Under the pieces are notes generated by a model, which was not told where the DNA came from, did no database searches, and was given only the letters and a program-made list of their open reading frames with translations. A stretch of DNA of 64,000 bases from Ignavibacteria bacterium RBG_16_34_14 (GTDB lineage: Bacteria; Bacteroidota; Ignavibacteria; Ignavibacteriales; Ignavibacteriaceae), in the NCBI GenBank assembly GCA_001802865.1, contig MHAF01000098.1:1-64000 (forward strand). The letters run 5' to 3'. This document shows, piece by piece, positions 28,675-39,213 of this stretch (position 1 is the first letter of the stretch; each line of letters starts with the position of its first letter). The translations under genes and the position numbers were made by a program.

Positions 28675-30162
28675 CTAATGAAGATTCAAACTTTGAATAA
28701 TTTCATTAATCATTACTATTGCATCATCTTTATTAATAAAAAACATAGGGAATCCGAGAATAACCGCATCGAAGCTGCTGCCGTAATAACGCAGCCCGCA
28801 TGCCTGCCCCCTATAATTAACATAACTGCTGTTATCAGCATTACCATAGGAATAAATTTTATCTGTAAATCCCGCAGGTTCGATAATGAGATTAATCTGT
28901 CCTAATCCCCATGAATCAGGGAATACAAAAGGGAAGTCTAATATCTTTGTGGAATCCACTCTTATATCCGAGTAATAGCTGCCGATACCATAGAAGCCAA
29001 TACAATCTCCCGGGGCAAGAACAGTTTCATCAACATTGATTATATGCAGATAATCGTGTACAAAAGAGCCGTCCGGAAATGCAACTGGAAAAGGATCATT
29101 CCATGCAAACGATTTAAGAATTCGCCAGCCGCTCATAAAAAACTTACCCCCAACATTAAGGTAATCTTCAATTACTTCTATGTTCTGCGGCAATTTATGA
29201 GGTTCGAATGAAGGAAGGTCATCCGCATGCCAAACAATTAATTGGTATTTTCCAAGAGTATCCCTTGGAGGTATTCCTCTTGTTTTAAAATCCCATGAAT
29301 CTTTTATTCCAAAAATAGCGGCATAAAAACTGTCAACAGCAGCATCAGTTGGTTGTACAACTCCATAAGGAAAATTGTTTTCGTCTGTTTCGTCAATAAT
29401 CAAAATACGATCTGTAAAGGTCGGCTGGACCAATTTTACTAAAACTGAATCACCAACAGGATCAACAAGATTTGTATTATCGCGGGATGTTGCTCTTAAG
29501 ATGTGAGTTCCACTTAATGGTGAAGAAAACTCAGATGGAGGAATGTAAATTAAGGTATCATTAGTCCAATGCCAGTCACCATTATCAACAGCCCAGGCAT
29601 ATTGAACAATAGCACCTCCCTCATCGAGATCTCTTGCAGTGTAAATAAGCTTTATTCCCTGCCACCAATCAGTTACTTGATCAAGTGTATAATACTCTTT
29701 ATTTGTTTCGGGTGAAACTATCTCAGTGATTGGGAATATTGTTTTATATGTATAGATAATTTTTTCTGCCGGAGTAGGATCCACATCCCCACTATTGTCT
29801 ACTGCTCTAACCTGAAAGACCTGTTTATTCAGGTTGTCATCTGAAAGAAATGCAATTGTAAGACTGGTTTCCTTTGTATCTTTCCATTCCTGTACCAAAG
29901 AATCGTTCATTGTTAGATGGTAGGTAACATACCTGTATTGATAGCCAGCAACATAACCATCATTATCTTCACCATCCCAGTGAAATGTCTGAAGCGCAAA
30001 TAAAGTATCGTTATCACGTGGAATGTTTGCAATTGTAGTATTTGGTGTTTCATTGGGATTGGGCGGTTCAGTCGGTCTTTCACAATAATTAAATAAAATC
30101 GCTGAGATAAGTAGTAAAAAAAATTTCCTCAAGAAATGCTGTATATTAAAATCTATTTTCAT
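28675..30162 (-). CDS. Secreted lipoprotein, uncharacterised
   Basis: 495 aa; signal with lipobox-like ILFNYC ERPTEPPNPNETPNTTI; Fn3/Ig-like repeats. Confidence 0.6.
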   Translation of the reverse strand: MKIDFNIQHFLRKFFLLLISAILFNYCERPTEPPNPNETPNTTIANIPRDNDTLFALQTFHWDGEDNDGYVAGYQYRYVTYHLTMNDSLVQEWKDTKETSLTIAFLSDDNLNKQVFQVRAVDNSGDVDPTPAEKIIYTYKTIFPITEIVSPETNKEYYTLDQVTDWWQGIKLIYTARDLDEGGAIVQYAWAVDNGDWHWTNDTLIYIPPSEFSSPLSGTHILRATSRDNTNLVDPVGDSVLVKLVQPTFTDRILIIDETDENNFPYGVVQPTDAAVDSFYAAIFGIKDSWDFKTRGIPPRDTLGKYQLIVWHADDLPSFEPHKLPQNIEVIEDYLNVGGKFFMSGWRILKSFAWNDPFPVAFPDGSFVHDYLHIINVDETVLAPGDCIGFYGIGSYYSDIRVDSTKILDFPFVFPDSWGLGQINLIIEPAGFTDKIYSYGNADNSSYVNYRGQACGLRYYGSSFDAVILGFPMFFINKDDAIVMINEIIQSLNLH

Positions 30163-30173
30163 TCTCAGTCTTC

Positions 30174-30794
30174 TTAAAAATAATGTACACCGGTAATCTT
30201 CATTTTTCTATAGAAACGATAGACATCCCTGTATCTGGTAATTGATTTAAACGGACTAATTTGAACATCAATCTGGGTCACCCGATTTTCATCTACTTTA
30301 AAATCTTGTGGAAATGATACAAGGAGTTTTTCCCCCGGCGGCAGCTCAACAGGATTTTGAAATACTTTCCCTGATAAAGCAACTATTGTAAGCTTATAAT
30401 CACTGGCTGCATTCACCCCAAATTCTAAACTGGTGTAATTTCCCGGAGGAATAAGTGATTCGAAAATTGTGTATTGTTTATAATCACCGAGACTGTCCAT
30501 TGCAAGAATATTATAAAGGGCATCTTCCTGTCTGTAACTTGTTGTCGTTCGGTAAAGAACAGCAAAATTTTTCTCCTGATAAACTCTGCCCTGGAAAATT
30601 TTTAACATGAAAAGAGCGGTATATCGTTGATTTACTGTAAATGTATCACTCCTCTCCACCAGCATTGTATCTGCAGGATCAGATTGCAGTGTAATTCTCA
30701 AAATTCCCGCAGATGGTGAATTTTCAACGCCTGTTTCGCAGCCAGAGATCAAATAGATTGAAATTATAACAAATGTATAAATCAAACATCGCAT
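30174..30794 (-). CDS. Lipoprotein, uncharacterised
   Basis: 206 aa; IYLISGC lipobox; directly downstream of and co-oriented with the secreted gene cluster. Confidence 0.6.
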   Translation of the reverse strand: MRCLIYTFVIISIYLISGCETGVENSPSAGILRITLQSDPADTMLVERSDTFTVNQRYTALFMLKIFQGRVYQEKNFAVLYRTTTSYRQEDALYNILAMDSLGDYKQYTIFESLIPPGNYTSLEFGVNAASDYKLTIVALSGKVFQNPVELPPGEKLLVSFPQDFKVDENRVTQIDVQISPFKSITRYRDVYRFYRKMKITGVHYF

Positions 30795-30835
30795 TTATTT
30801 CTTTCCTGACTCTTTAACAAGATTTTTAAACAATA

Positions 30836-30857
30836 AGAGCCGGTATAATCCGGCTCT
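30836..30857 (-). terminator. Intrinsic-terminator-like hairpin after the LamG gene
   Basis: AGAGCCGG-TATAAT-CCGGCTCT, 8-bp perfect stem; U-rich CTTATTGTTT follows on the minus strand. Confidence 0.6.
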
Positions 30858-30871
30858 TTGCGATCAAGCAG

Positions 30872-32962
30872 TTATTTTAAAAATACTAACTTGCGTGCAA
30901 TTACAACATCTTTAGAAGTCAGTTTATAAAAATAAACACCACTCGATACTCGTCCTCCTGCATCATTATCACCATTCCATCCAACTTTATGTTTACCAAC
31001 GTACATATCTTCATCAAACAATGTTTTCACTTTGTTCCCCAGGATATCATATATTTCAATTTTTATACGTTGTGCTTTCGGAACAGTATATTCAATAACA
31101 GTTGATGGATTGAACGGATTTGGGAAATTCTGCGAAAGGGTGAATGTTTCAGGTAATGGAGTATTGCTATCATCCACACTTAATGGCTCATTAACAGCTT
31201 CAGAATTGTTGAATACTTTTACTTCGTCAATTTTACCTTCAAAACCTCTTATACCTTCAACATTACCTCCATTACCAATCCTTAAAGGAACATTTGGTTG
31301 AATAGGAGGCATGTTTAACAGATTAGTTGTATCTGCAACTTCAAGACTCTGATTGTTAGCATCAAAGAGTTCGATGGAAGCCATTGTTGAGTCCCTCTTA
31401 AAAACAACGCGATACCAGGCACCAGTTGTTATCTCTGTAGTTAAAGTTAATTCGAGATACTGATCTAATGTCGGAGTATCAATTAAATACCTGCCTCTAA
31501 GTACTGGCGTACCTTCGAACCTGATTTCATAGTTATTTTGAAACCAATTACCATAAGCAATAGGTCGATTTATCAGACGAATAAATTGCTTTATTGAATC
31601 GGCTTTGAACCATAAATCTACGTTAAAATCTAAAGAAGTAAGGAAGGGTGAGTCAACTTCAAGAAAACTGGAGTCTTTATTCGTTGCAACATCGGATTGC
31701 ATGAGAATTGAATAATTACCTGCTGATGCATCACTAGAGTAAACAAAAGGTCTTGGTGAAGTTACGGGATTATGAAAAGAAGATTTATCTATTGGAGTGC
31801 CGCTTCCCTCTTCAAAATCTAGATAGAGTGTCATCATATTATTTTTATAGATAGCTAATTGCAGATTACCATTTGCTTCTACAGGATACCTTGCCGTTAT
31901 TCCATTATTATCAGTTGCTGAAACGTAGTAATCTATTATTGTCCCTAACGGCTGCTGTGGTATTGCACCAGACCAATCATTTCCACTAATGTTGCTCATC
32001 GTGGCGGTTTGCCATGTAGTACCAGCATCAATACTATAATAAATTGAAGCCGTCGAGATACTGCCGTTGGGGTCATAGGCAAAAATATTAGCATCTACAG
32101 GATAAGAAGTGACACTAAATAATTGATTTGTTAATTCCGTTACACCGGTTATAATTGGTGGAACTTCAAAGTTCCTTAGAATATTACTAATTCGGATTTC
32201 ATCAACAAAACCATCCAACCAGGAATCAGCCCCTCCACCAGCAAACCCGATATAAACAGGTTGACTTGTTGATATCGGTGGGTTATCAAGAATTGGATCG
32301 TATGAAGCTGTAGTAAAAGAAGTTAGTTGGCGCTGAGAATTATGTATCATCTGAATAAGAATGTTGCGGGTTGTGTCACGAATAAATGTTAAATGGTACC
32401 ACGCACCCGGATTCATTGCATTATCCGGCGAATTAACCTGCGGCCAGCGATCCTGTCCTTCAACATTATAACCTGTGGAGAAAAATCTTGTGCTTCCCCA
32501 CAATTCTACAAAGTAGTTAGGTCTCCAGAACACTTCATCACCGGTTTTAATGACAAGTCTTGGAACCCAGCGATGATCACCCGAAGTCTGTCCGAAAGTA
32601 AAAATATTTATCCAACCTTCAATCGTCCAGCTTCCAGTAAGATCGAGGTAAGAAGTATCAGCAACAGTAACATAAGATGAATCAGAAAGGGCATCATTTG
32701 TTAACCTTAAGCACTGTCCCATTCCAGCACCAAGAGGACTAGTCAAATATGTCAATCCATTAGGATTATTTGAATGTCCGACACCATCAGCAGAAAATTG
32801 GGATTCATTATTAAGGTTACTATCAAAGTGGAGCAGAAGCATTGTGCTGTTATCAGCGGTGTAGGGTCCCCCAATAGGTTCCTGAGCATATGGAAAGTCA
32901 AAGCACAGTAAAGCACATAAAGATATAAGAAGAAGTTTTGGAAGATGTAATAATGACTTCAT
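30872..32962 (-). CDS. Secreted protein with two LamG/concanavalin-like domains and T9SS tail
   Basis: 696 aa; NSTMLLLHFDSNLNNES..., DLTGSWTIEGWINIF, WLDGFVDEIRISNILR; NFPNPFNPSTVIEYTVPKAQRIKIEIYDILGNKV tail. Confidence 0.8.
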   Translation of the reverse strand: MKSLLHLPKLLLISLCALLCFDFPYAQEPIGGPYTADNSTMLLLHFDSNLNNESQFSADGVGHSNNPNGLTYLTSPLGAGMGQCLRLTNDALSDSSYVTVADTSYLDLTGSWTIEGWINIFTFGQTSGDHRWVPRLVIKTGDEVFWRPNYFVELWGSTRFFSTGYNVEGQDRWPQVNSPDNAMNPGAWYHLTFIRDTTRNILIQMIHNSQRQLTSFTTASYDPILDNPPISTSQPVYIGFAGGGADSWLDGFVDEIRISNILRNFEVPPIITGVTELTNQLFSVTSYPVDANIFAYDPNGSISTASIYYSIDAGTTWQTATMSNISGNDWSGAIPQQPLGTIIDYYVSATDNNGITARYPVEANGNLQLAIYKNNMMTLYLDFEEGSGTPIDKSSFHNPVTSPRPFVYSSDASAGNYSILMQSDVATNKDSSFLEVDSPFLTSLDFNVDLWFKADSIKQFIRLINRPIAYGNWFQNNYEIRFEGTPVLRGRYLIDTPTLDQYLELTLTTEITTGAWYRVVFKRDSTMASIELFDANNQSLEVADTTNLLNMPPIQPNVPLRIGNGGNVEGIRGFEGKIDEVKVFNNSEAVNEPLSVDDSNTPLPETFTLSQNFPNPFNPSTVIEYTVPKAQRIKIEIYDILGNKVKTLFDEDMYVGKHKVGWNGDNDAGGRVSSGVYFYKLTSKDVVIARKLVFLK

Positions 32963-33464
32963 TTCATTCTCCTTTTGTTTCTTAATAATAATTTTAATTA
33001 GTTAAATAACCTAATTACCTCCATCTTTTTTTAACAAGAAAGATTTTTACTATTCTGCTAAATAAATATTACTTCCATGGATTGTTTAAAACATTATTGG
33101 ATAAATGTCAAGATTCTATAAGCCCTTTTTGAAAAATTTTAACTTAGGTCTAATCCGGATATAATTTTAAAAAACACGTCACCGGGACGGCTTTTTTGTT
33201 TATAAGAACCTACCGTGAATTTAATTGAACTCTCATACTATTTTCAGAAGGAAGAAGCGTCACGGGAATATCTTCGTCAGAAAGATATTCTGATAACATT
33301 TATTAATTGTCCTTTTTGTACTTCAAAAAAGTTGGTAATATAGGACGATATACAATGAAATATTATAAATGAAGATTACACCTCAGCAATTGAATCCCTT
33401 CCGTTTTTTTAATATTAAATTAAACACTAATTTTGGATTACAAAAAATATTCATTCTAAGATAT

Positions 33465-35999
33465 TCAATATTTTCGCTTAATTGAGTTTATGTCTACAGA
33501 TGCTTCTTTAAGCCCATAAGATTTTACAATTAATTTTATTTTACCTGGTTCATCTGTCGATTGAATAATCGCGAGGCATAAACCGTTAAAAGCATTACGC
33601 TGATTTATTTTATATGAATTATGATCTTGCGGATTTCCATTATCAACGCCGATAATTTTCCCTTTGCCTTCAATAATAAATTTTACCAGGTTATTTGCAG
33701 TTGGAACAATATTGCCATCTGCATCAACAATCTGTACCTCAATATGAACAATATCTTGAGCATTAGCAGTTAAAGTATCATCGTCAATGATTAATCGCAA
33801 AGCCGCAGGCTCTTCCGCAGTTTTTATTTCTTTTGTGTAAACAATTTTTCCATCTTTCTTCCCAACCGCTTTTAATATTCCCGGTTCATAAGGAACATCC
33901 CATTGAAGATGTAAATCTGCTGTGGTAGGAAAAACCTGGGGATGTTCATATTTGTTCCAACCGCCAGATGTACCTTGCCTTGGAAATTCTAATCTTTTTT
34001 CACCAAACGATTTTCCGTTGAGAAAAAGTTCTACAGCATTGCAATTTGTATAACAAACAACTGGTATAACCTGACCCTCTTTGCCCTTCCAATTCCAATG
34101 AGGGAAAATATGAATCATTGGTTCTTCTGTCCACTGGCTTTGATAAAAATAAAATCCATCTTTAGGAAATCCGCAAAGATCCAAAACTCCAAAGCTTGCA
34201 TGTTTATTTGGCCAGACAGATTCGCCCAGATAATCTATTCCAGTCCACATAAAATCTCCAATAACATAATCATGCGTCCGGACAAATTTCCATAGCTGCT
34301 CTGCGTTAATCATCCAGAAATTATACGAGGGCAAAAACTTTTCTGATTCATTTCTTAAAGGATTTTTTTCATTCATCCAAAAGTTTATATCAGGATGTAT
34401 TGAAGAATTTTCACCAAAAGAATATTCACCACGAATTCCCCCACTGTTTGAAATGCTTTCCGTTCCAATCATCTTCCAATCGGGATGTTCGTGCCGATCA
34501 ATGCTGTAATATAATTCCCTTCTTTGATGCCACCTGTCAACATAATTATACCCAACTATATCAAGCATATTCATAAAATCCAAAGTTGTAGAACCACCGT
34601 CAGCAGCAATATTATCCAATCCTGATGTAACCGGTCTTGTCGGATCTTCACGATGACAAATATCCATTAGAGGTTTTAAAAGTTCATGTCCTTTTTCATC
34701 TTTCTGTTCCGGGATTTCATTACCAACACTCCACATTACAATTGATGGATGATTACGGTCCCGGTGAATCATTGCAGTAAGATCTTTCTCAGCCCATTCA
34801 TCGAAATATTCATGATAGCCATATTTTCTTTTACCATATTTCCATTCATCAAAAGCTTCATCCATAACAAGAATGCCTATTTTATCGCACAAATCCAAAA
34901 ATTCCGGTGCAGGAGGATTATGAGATGTTCGAATAGCATTACATCCCATCTCTTTTAGTTTTTTCAGACGGCGTTCCCAAACTCCAATTGGTACAGCAGC
35001 TCCAACACAACCGCCGTCATGATGCAGACAAACTCCATTCATCTTTACATGTTTTCCGTTAAGAAAGAAACCTTTGTCAACATCATATTCTATATGGCGG
35101 ATTCCAATATCAGTAGTTACGTTATCTATTTTTTTATCTCCATCATAAATAACAGATAACAACTTGTACAAATTTGGTTTTTCTAAAGACCATAATTCCG
35201 GTGAGGTAATTTTAAGCTGCTGATTAATCTCTGATGATTTTCCTTCATCTAAAGAAAAATCATTCTCTATTCGAGCAACTTCTTCTCCTTCATAATCAAA
35301 TAAAATATTTTGAAGTTTCCCTCTTCTTAAAATTTTATCTTTATTCTCAACCTTTATTTTAACCTCCACTGTTGCTGATTCTTGAGATACATATGGAGTT
35401 GTTACAAAAATTCCCCAATGTGCTATATGAAGTGGATAAGTTTTGACCAGCCATACGTGTCTGTAAATTCCTGATCCGGTATACCAGCGTGTATTTGGCT
35501 GTTTTGAATTATCAACTCTTACAGCAATAATGTTTTCTCCTTCAACAAGATATGGAGTTAATTCATAAAAAAAACTGCTGTATCCATAAGGATATCTTCC
35601 AAGATGATGACTATTTATCCAGACATCGCTATTCATATATACACCGTCAAACTCAATCCAGATATGTTTGTCTAAATCTTCTTTATTAATCTGGAAATGT
35701 TTCCTATACCAACCGATTCCTGTTGGAAGATAACCACCACTCCCTCCGGTTGGTTCATCTTTATTGTATTCGCCTTCGATACTCCAGTCGTGTGGAAGAT
35801 TTAATAAACGCCAGTTATTATCATCATTAGAAGTTTGTTCAGCACCCTGTTGATCTCCAAGCTGAAACCGCCAGTTGAAATCCATTAACAATTTCTGCCG
35901 GTTTGACTCACTGTTTTGAGCAAATAAACTCCAGCAAAAGAATCCAACGAATATAAAAATGATATGACAGAAAGTATTTTTAAGATGATTCATAATCAT
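33465..35999 (-). CDS. Glycoside hydrolase family 2, probable beta-galactosidase, secreted
   Basis: 844 aa; NLPHDWSIEGEY, SHHLGRYPYGYSSFFYELT, GVCLHHDGGCVGAAVP, RTSHNPPAPEFLDLCDKIG, MWSVGNEIPEQ. Confidence 0.85.
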   Translation of the reverse strand: MIMNHLKNTFCHIIFIFVGFFCWSLFAQNSESNRQKLLMDFNWRFQLGDQQGAEQTSNDDNNWRLLNLPHDWSIEGEYNKDEPTGGSGGYLPTGIGWYRKHFQINKEDLDKHIWIEFDGVYMNSDVWINSHHLGRYPYGYSSFFYELTPYLVEGENIIAVRVDNSKQPNTRWYTGSGIYRHVWLVKTYPLHIAHWGIFVTTPYVSQESATVEVKIKVENKDKILRRGKLQNILFDYEGEEVARIENDFSLDEGKSSEINQQLKITSPELWSLEKPNLYKLLSVIYDGDKKIDNVTTDIGIRHIEYDVDKGFFLNGKHVKMNGVCLHHDGGCVGAAVPIGVWERRLKKLKEMGCNAIRTSHNPPAPEFLDLCDKIGILVMDEAFDEWKYGKRKYGYHEYFDEWAEKDLTAMIHRDRNHPSIVMWSVGNEIPEQKDEKGHELLKPLMDICHREDPTRPVTSGLDNIAADGGSTTLDFMNMLDIVGYNYVDRWHQRRELYYSIDRHEHPDWKMIGTESISNSGGIRGEYSFGENSSIHPDINFWMNEKNPLRNESEKFLPSYNFWMINAEQLWKFVRTHDYVIGDFMWTGIDYLGESVWPNKHASFGVLDLCGFPKDGFYFYQSQWTEEPMIHIFPHWNWKGKEGQVIPVVCYTNCNAVELFLNGKSFGEKRLEFPRQGTSGGWNKYEHPQVFPTTADLHLQWDVPYEPGILKAVGKKDGKIVYTKEIKTAEEPAALRLIIDDDTLTANAQDIVHIEVQIVDADGNIVPTANNLVKFIIEGKGKIIGVDNGNPQDHNSYKINQRNAFNGLCLAIIQSTDEPGKIKLIVKSYGLKEASVDINSIKRKY

Positions 36000-36022
36000 T
36001 ACAGTTTTATAAAAGGATTATA

Positions 36023-36226
36023 TCACTCAACTATTACATTCTTATTTTTAATTATATAGATCAATCCCACTACAACCATTAAACCTCCCCACCAAATGTT
36101 GGGATATAATTCGCCTAAAACTGCATTCGTTTCAGCTGGGGAAATAAGCAGGTACAAACCAGTTAATAATAAAATGCTGCCAATAGTAAAAAGAATTAAT
36201 CCTACGAAATACCAGATTGGTTTCAT
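36023..36226 (-). CDS. Small membrane protein, two predicted hydrophobic segments
   Basis: 67 aa ORF between GH2 and symporter genes; hydrophobic stretches VGLILFTIGSILLLTGLYLLI and WWGGLMVVVGLIYII. Confidence 0.5.
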   Translation of the reverse strand: MKPIWYFVGLILFTIGSILLLTGLYLLISPAETNAVLGELYPNIWWGGLMVVVGLIYIIKNKNVIVE

Positions 36227-36238
36227 ATATTCTCCGTT

Positions 36239-37900
36239 TTACCAGTAATAAATATTAAGAATAATTAAAACTATTAAAGAAATAATTCCCCAGAATTCTG
36301 GTTTTTGAATCAACCTAAGATCCTTATCAATTGTTTCAGGAGTTAATCCTTTAACCAGACCAACTAATTCTTCTTTCGGTTTCTTTTTAGTAAAAAGGCT
36401 GATTAAAATAGTTGCAGAAAAACAAATTAACCAAGCCCACCAAGCACGCCAGAAATTTGCAGCCATATCAGATGAAACATCCGACATTGTTATTAAGCTT
36501 AAGCTTACCCATTGAAATTTAACTGCAAGATACATTATAATAGATGAGCCCATCCCTAATACTAATCCCCAGAATGCACCATTAGGAGTAATCCAGACAA
36601 CAAACATTCCTAGAAGCATTGTTGCAAACAACGGAGCGTTAACCCAAGAAAATATAGCCTGCATATAATCCATTATGCTTGGAAAACTTTTTGCCCAGTA
36701 AGCAGTTATTAAACTTATAAGCACACCAACTATAGTGGCTGCTCTTCCCATCCACAATAGATGAGCATCGGAAGCTTTTTTATTTATAACAGATTTATAA
36801 ATATCATAAGTCCAAACGGTATTGAAGGCACTGATATTTCCTGCTTGTCCAGCCATAAAACCTGCAAGCAGAGCCGTTACTCCCAATCCCACTAATCCAC
36901 TGGGATAATAGCGTGCTATTAAAAGGGGCAGCGCTGAATCATAATTAACCTGGCTTCCGTCTTTAAGTAATGCAAAGCCGCTGTTCGGATCATTTGCAAG
37001 TACAAGCGCAATTAAGCCGGCAAGAATAACTAAAAATGGCAAAGCCATTTTAAAGAATGAAGCGAGGATAGGAGTCATCCGGGCTGTTCTTAAATCTTTT
37101 GCAGAAAATGCTCTCTGCACTACAAGAAAATCTGTAGTCCAATATCCAAATGAAAGCACAAATCCTAAACCTAAAACTATTCCTCCCCAATGAATAAGCA
37201 TTCCGTTCTCAGCAGGATTACCTGAAGTTGACCATAGTGTATTGAACGATGCTGGAATCCGGCTGAATATTTCTTGTATACTTCCTATTTCCACTATACC
37301 TAAAATGGAAACAAGAAATAATCCAAACCATATTAAAAAGAATTGAATTATTTCCGTAAAAATGGCTGACATTAAACCGCTGAGAGTTACATATACGGCT
37401 ACGGTTACTGCCGATATCCACATACTTGCATCCCAATTCCACCCAAAAAAAGTATGAAGCACTAATGCCATAGCATATAGATTTATTCCTGAAACCAGGA
37501 CTGTCATTATACCAAATGCAATTCCATTCAGAACTCTTGTCTTCTCATCAAAACGAAGTTTAAGATAACCTGGAATGGATTTGATTTTACTGCTGTAATA
37601 AAATGGCATCATATAAATGCCTAGGAAAAGCATTGCGGGAATCGCCCCTATCCAATAGAAATGAGCAACATACATTCCATACTTAAAAGTATTTCCTGTC
37701 ATTCCCAATAATTCAAGAGCGCCAAGATTAGCAGATAAAAAAGCAAGTCCGGCAACCCAAGAACTGTTTCTTCTTCCCGCAAGAAAAAAATCTTCTTCGT
37801 TTTTTGTAAATTTTTTAAGATAAACACCTATACCAAGTACAAATGCAAAGTAGATTGCAATAATTATCCAGTCTACAAAGTTTAACCCTATTGTGTTCAT
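36239..37900 (-). CDS. Sodium:solute symporter (SSS family), probable sugar transporter
   Basis: 553 aa; DWIIIAIYFAFVLGIGVYLKKFTKNEEDFFLAGRRNSSWVAGLAFLSANLGALELLGM; multiple TM segments. Confidence 0.9.
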   Translation of the reverse strand: MNTIGLNFVDWIIIAIYFAFVLGIGVYLKKFTKNEEDFFLAGRRNSSWVAGLAFLSANLGALELLGMTGNTFKYGMYVAHFYWIGAIPAMLFLGIYMMPFYYSSKIKSIPGYLKLRFDEKTRVLNGIAFGIMTVLVSGINLYAMALVLHTFFGWNWDASMWISAVTVAVYVTLSGLMSAIFTEIIQFFLIWFGLFLVSILGIVEIGSIQEIFSRIPASFNTLWSTSGNPAENGMLIHWGGIVLGLGFVLSFGYWTTDFLVVQRAFSAKDLRTARMTPILASFFKMALPFLVILAGLIALVLANDPNSGFALLKDGSQVNYDSALPLLIARYYPSGLVGLGVTALLAGFMAGQAGNISAFNTVWTYDIYKSVINKKASDAHLLWMGRAATIVGVLISLITAYWAKSFPSIMDYMQAIFSWVNAPLFATMLLGMFVVWITPNGAFWGLVLGMGSSIIMYLAVKFQWVSLSLITMSDVSSDMAANFWRAWWAWLICFSATILISLFTKKKPKEELVGLVKGLTPETIDKDLRLIQKPEFWGIISLIVLIILNIYYW

Positions 37901-37923
37901 TTATTTTTCCTAATAAGAAATTG

Positions 37924-39204
37924 TTAAATGTTAGTTAAACAAACAGCACCATAATATCTTACTGATAAAATTTTAACTGAATCTTCATTAAAAACTCTGG
38001 ATATATAATCAATATATTCATCAACTAAATATTCCGGCAGAAATAATTGTATAGTTCCTGCAAATCCACCACCGTGAACTCGGCAAGCTCCTTTCCCTTT
38101 TTCTTTTATGAAAATGTCACTTAATGCTAATGCAATTGATATTTCCTGCTCTTCAAAATTATGAGGAGAATATATATTCTGAAGATATTTATAAGAAGAA
38201 TTTCCTGACTCATTAACTAAAGATAAAAATTCCTCAAAGTTATTTTCACTTAATGCTTCTACCTGTTTTTCAACTCTTTTATTCTCTTCAAGAAAGTGAA
38301 TTGAACGGAGGATTGCTCTGTCGCTAACTACCTTTCTTAGTGGTTTAATTTCCAGAAGCAATTTCTCAAGTGATATTTCAGAAAGGTATCCTTTATTAAA
38401 ATATTTCGCTACCTGTTTCATCTCTTCAGGAATTGCTGCATAATCTTCAGTTAAGTCAGCATGATTGGCTTCAGTTTGAACTATTATCATTTTATATCCT
38501 GCAGCAAGGAAATCAAAATCAATTTTTTTAATTATTGGTTTTTCAGGATTATAAAAATCTATCCCTATTATCCCGCCCGTTGCACAAGTTAGCTGATCCA
38601 TTAAGCCACAAGGTTTTCCGAAGTAGTTATTTTCTGCATACTTACCAATAATTGCAATCTCTTCAGTAGATATTTTCCCATCGTTATATAGATAATTAAA
38701 AATTGAACCAATCAAAACTTCAATAGTAGCTGATGAACTTAATCCCGAACCAATCATTACATCACTCGAGACAAATGCATTAAAACCTCCAGTAGAATAA
38801 CCAAATTTTTTCAATCCTGAAGCTATGCCTCTTATCAAAGCTTTAGTTGAAGCTTTTTCTTCTTCAACATAATCAGTACTTAATAAATTCACTGTAAAAG
38901 GCTCAATATTATTTTCAGAATATAAAACCACTTCATTATTATTATTTGGAGAGACTGCTGCTATTGAATCGAGATTAATACTTGCAGCTAAAACTTTTCC
39001 ATGATTGTGGTCGGTATGATTTCCGCTTATTTCAGTTCTGCCAGGTGAACTAAAAAATTTTACAGGTTTGATTCCAAATATTTTTTCAAAATTACTACTT
39101 AACTTTTTATATCTGTTTCTTTGATAAAAAAATATTTTTTCATCATTTACATAAAGATCTTTTAAAGCTATTTCAGGATTTGTAACAGGTAAATTTATAT
39201 TCAT
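37924..39204 (-). CDS. galK: Galactokinase
   Basis: 426 aa; SSPGRTEISGNHTDHNHGKVLAASINLD; VMIGSGLSSSATIEVLIG; GKGACRVHGGGFAGTIQLFLP (GHMP motifs). Confidence 0.9.
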   Translation of the reverse strand: MNINLPVTNPEIALKDLYVNDEKIFFYQRNRYKKLSSNFEKIFGIKPVKFFSSPGRTEISGNHTDHNHGKVLAASINLDSIAAVSPNNNNEVVLYSENNIEPFTVNLLSTDYVEEEKASTKALIRGIASGLKKFGYSTGGFNAFVSSDVMIGSGLSSSATIEVLIGSIFNYLYNDGKISTEEIAIIGKYAENNYFGKPCGLMDQLTCATGGIIGIDFYNPEKPIIKKIDFDFLAAGYKMIIVQTEANHADLTEDYAAIPEEMKQVAKYFNKGYLSEISLEKLLLEIKPLRKVVSDRAILRSIHFLEENKRVEKQVEALSENNFEEFLSLVNESGNSSYKYLQNIYSPHNFEEQEISIALALSDIFIKEKGKGACRVHGGGFAGTIQLFLPEYLVDEYIDYISRVFNEDSVKILSVRYYGAVCLTNI

Positions 39205-39213
39205 ATTTTAAAA

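Noticed and set aside
33168-33200. GC-richer patch ACGTCACCGGGACGGCTTTTTTG upstream of the LamG gene, considered as a terminator
   Set aside because: Stem is only about 4 bp; not convincing.
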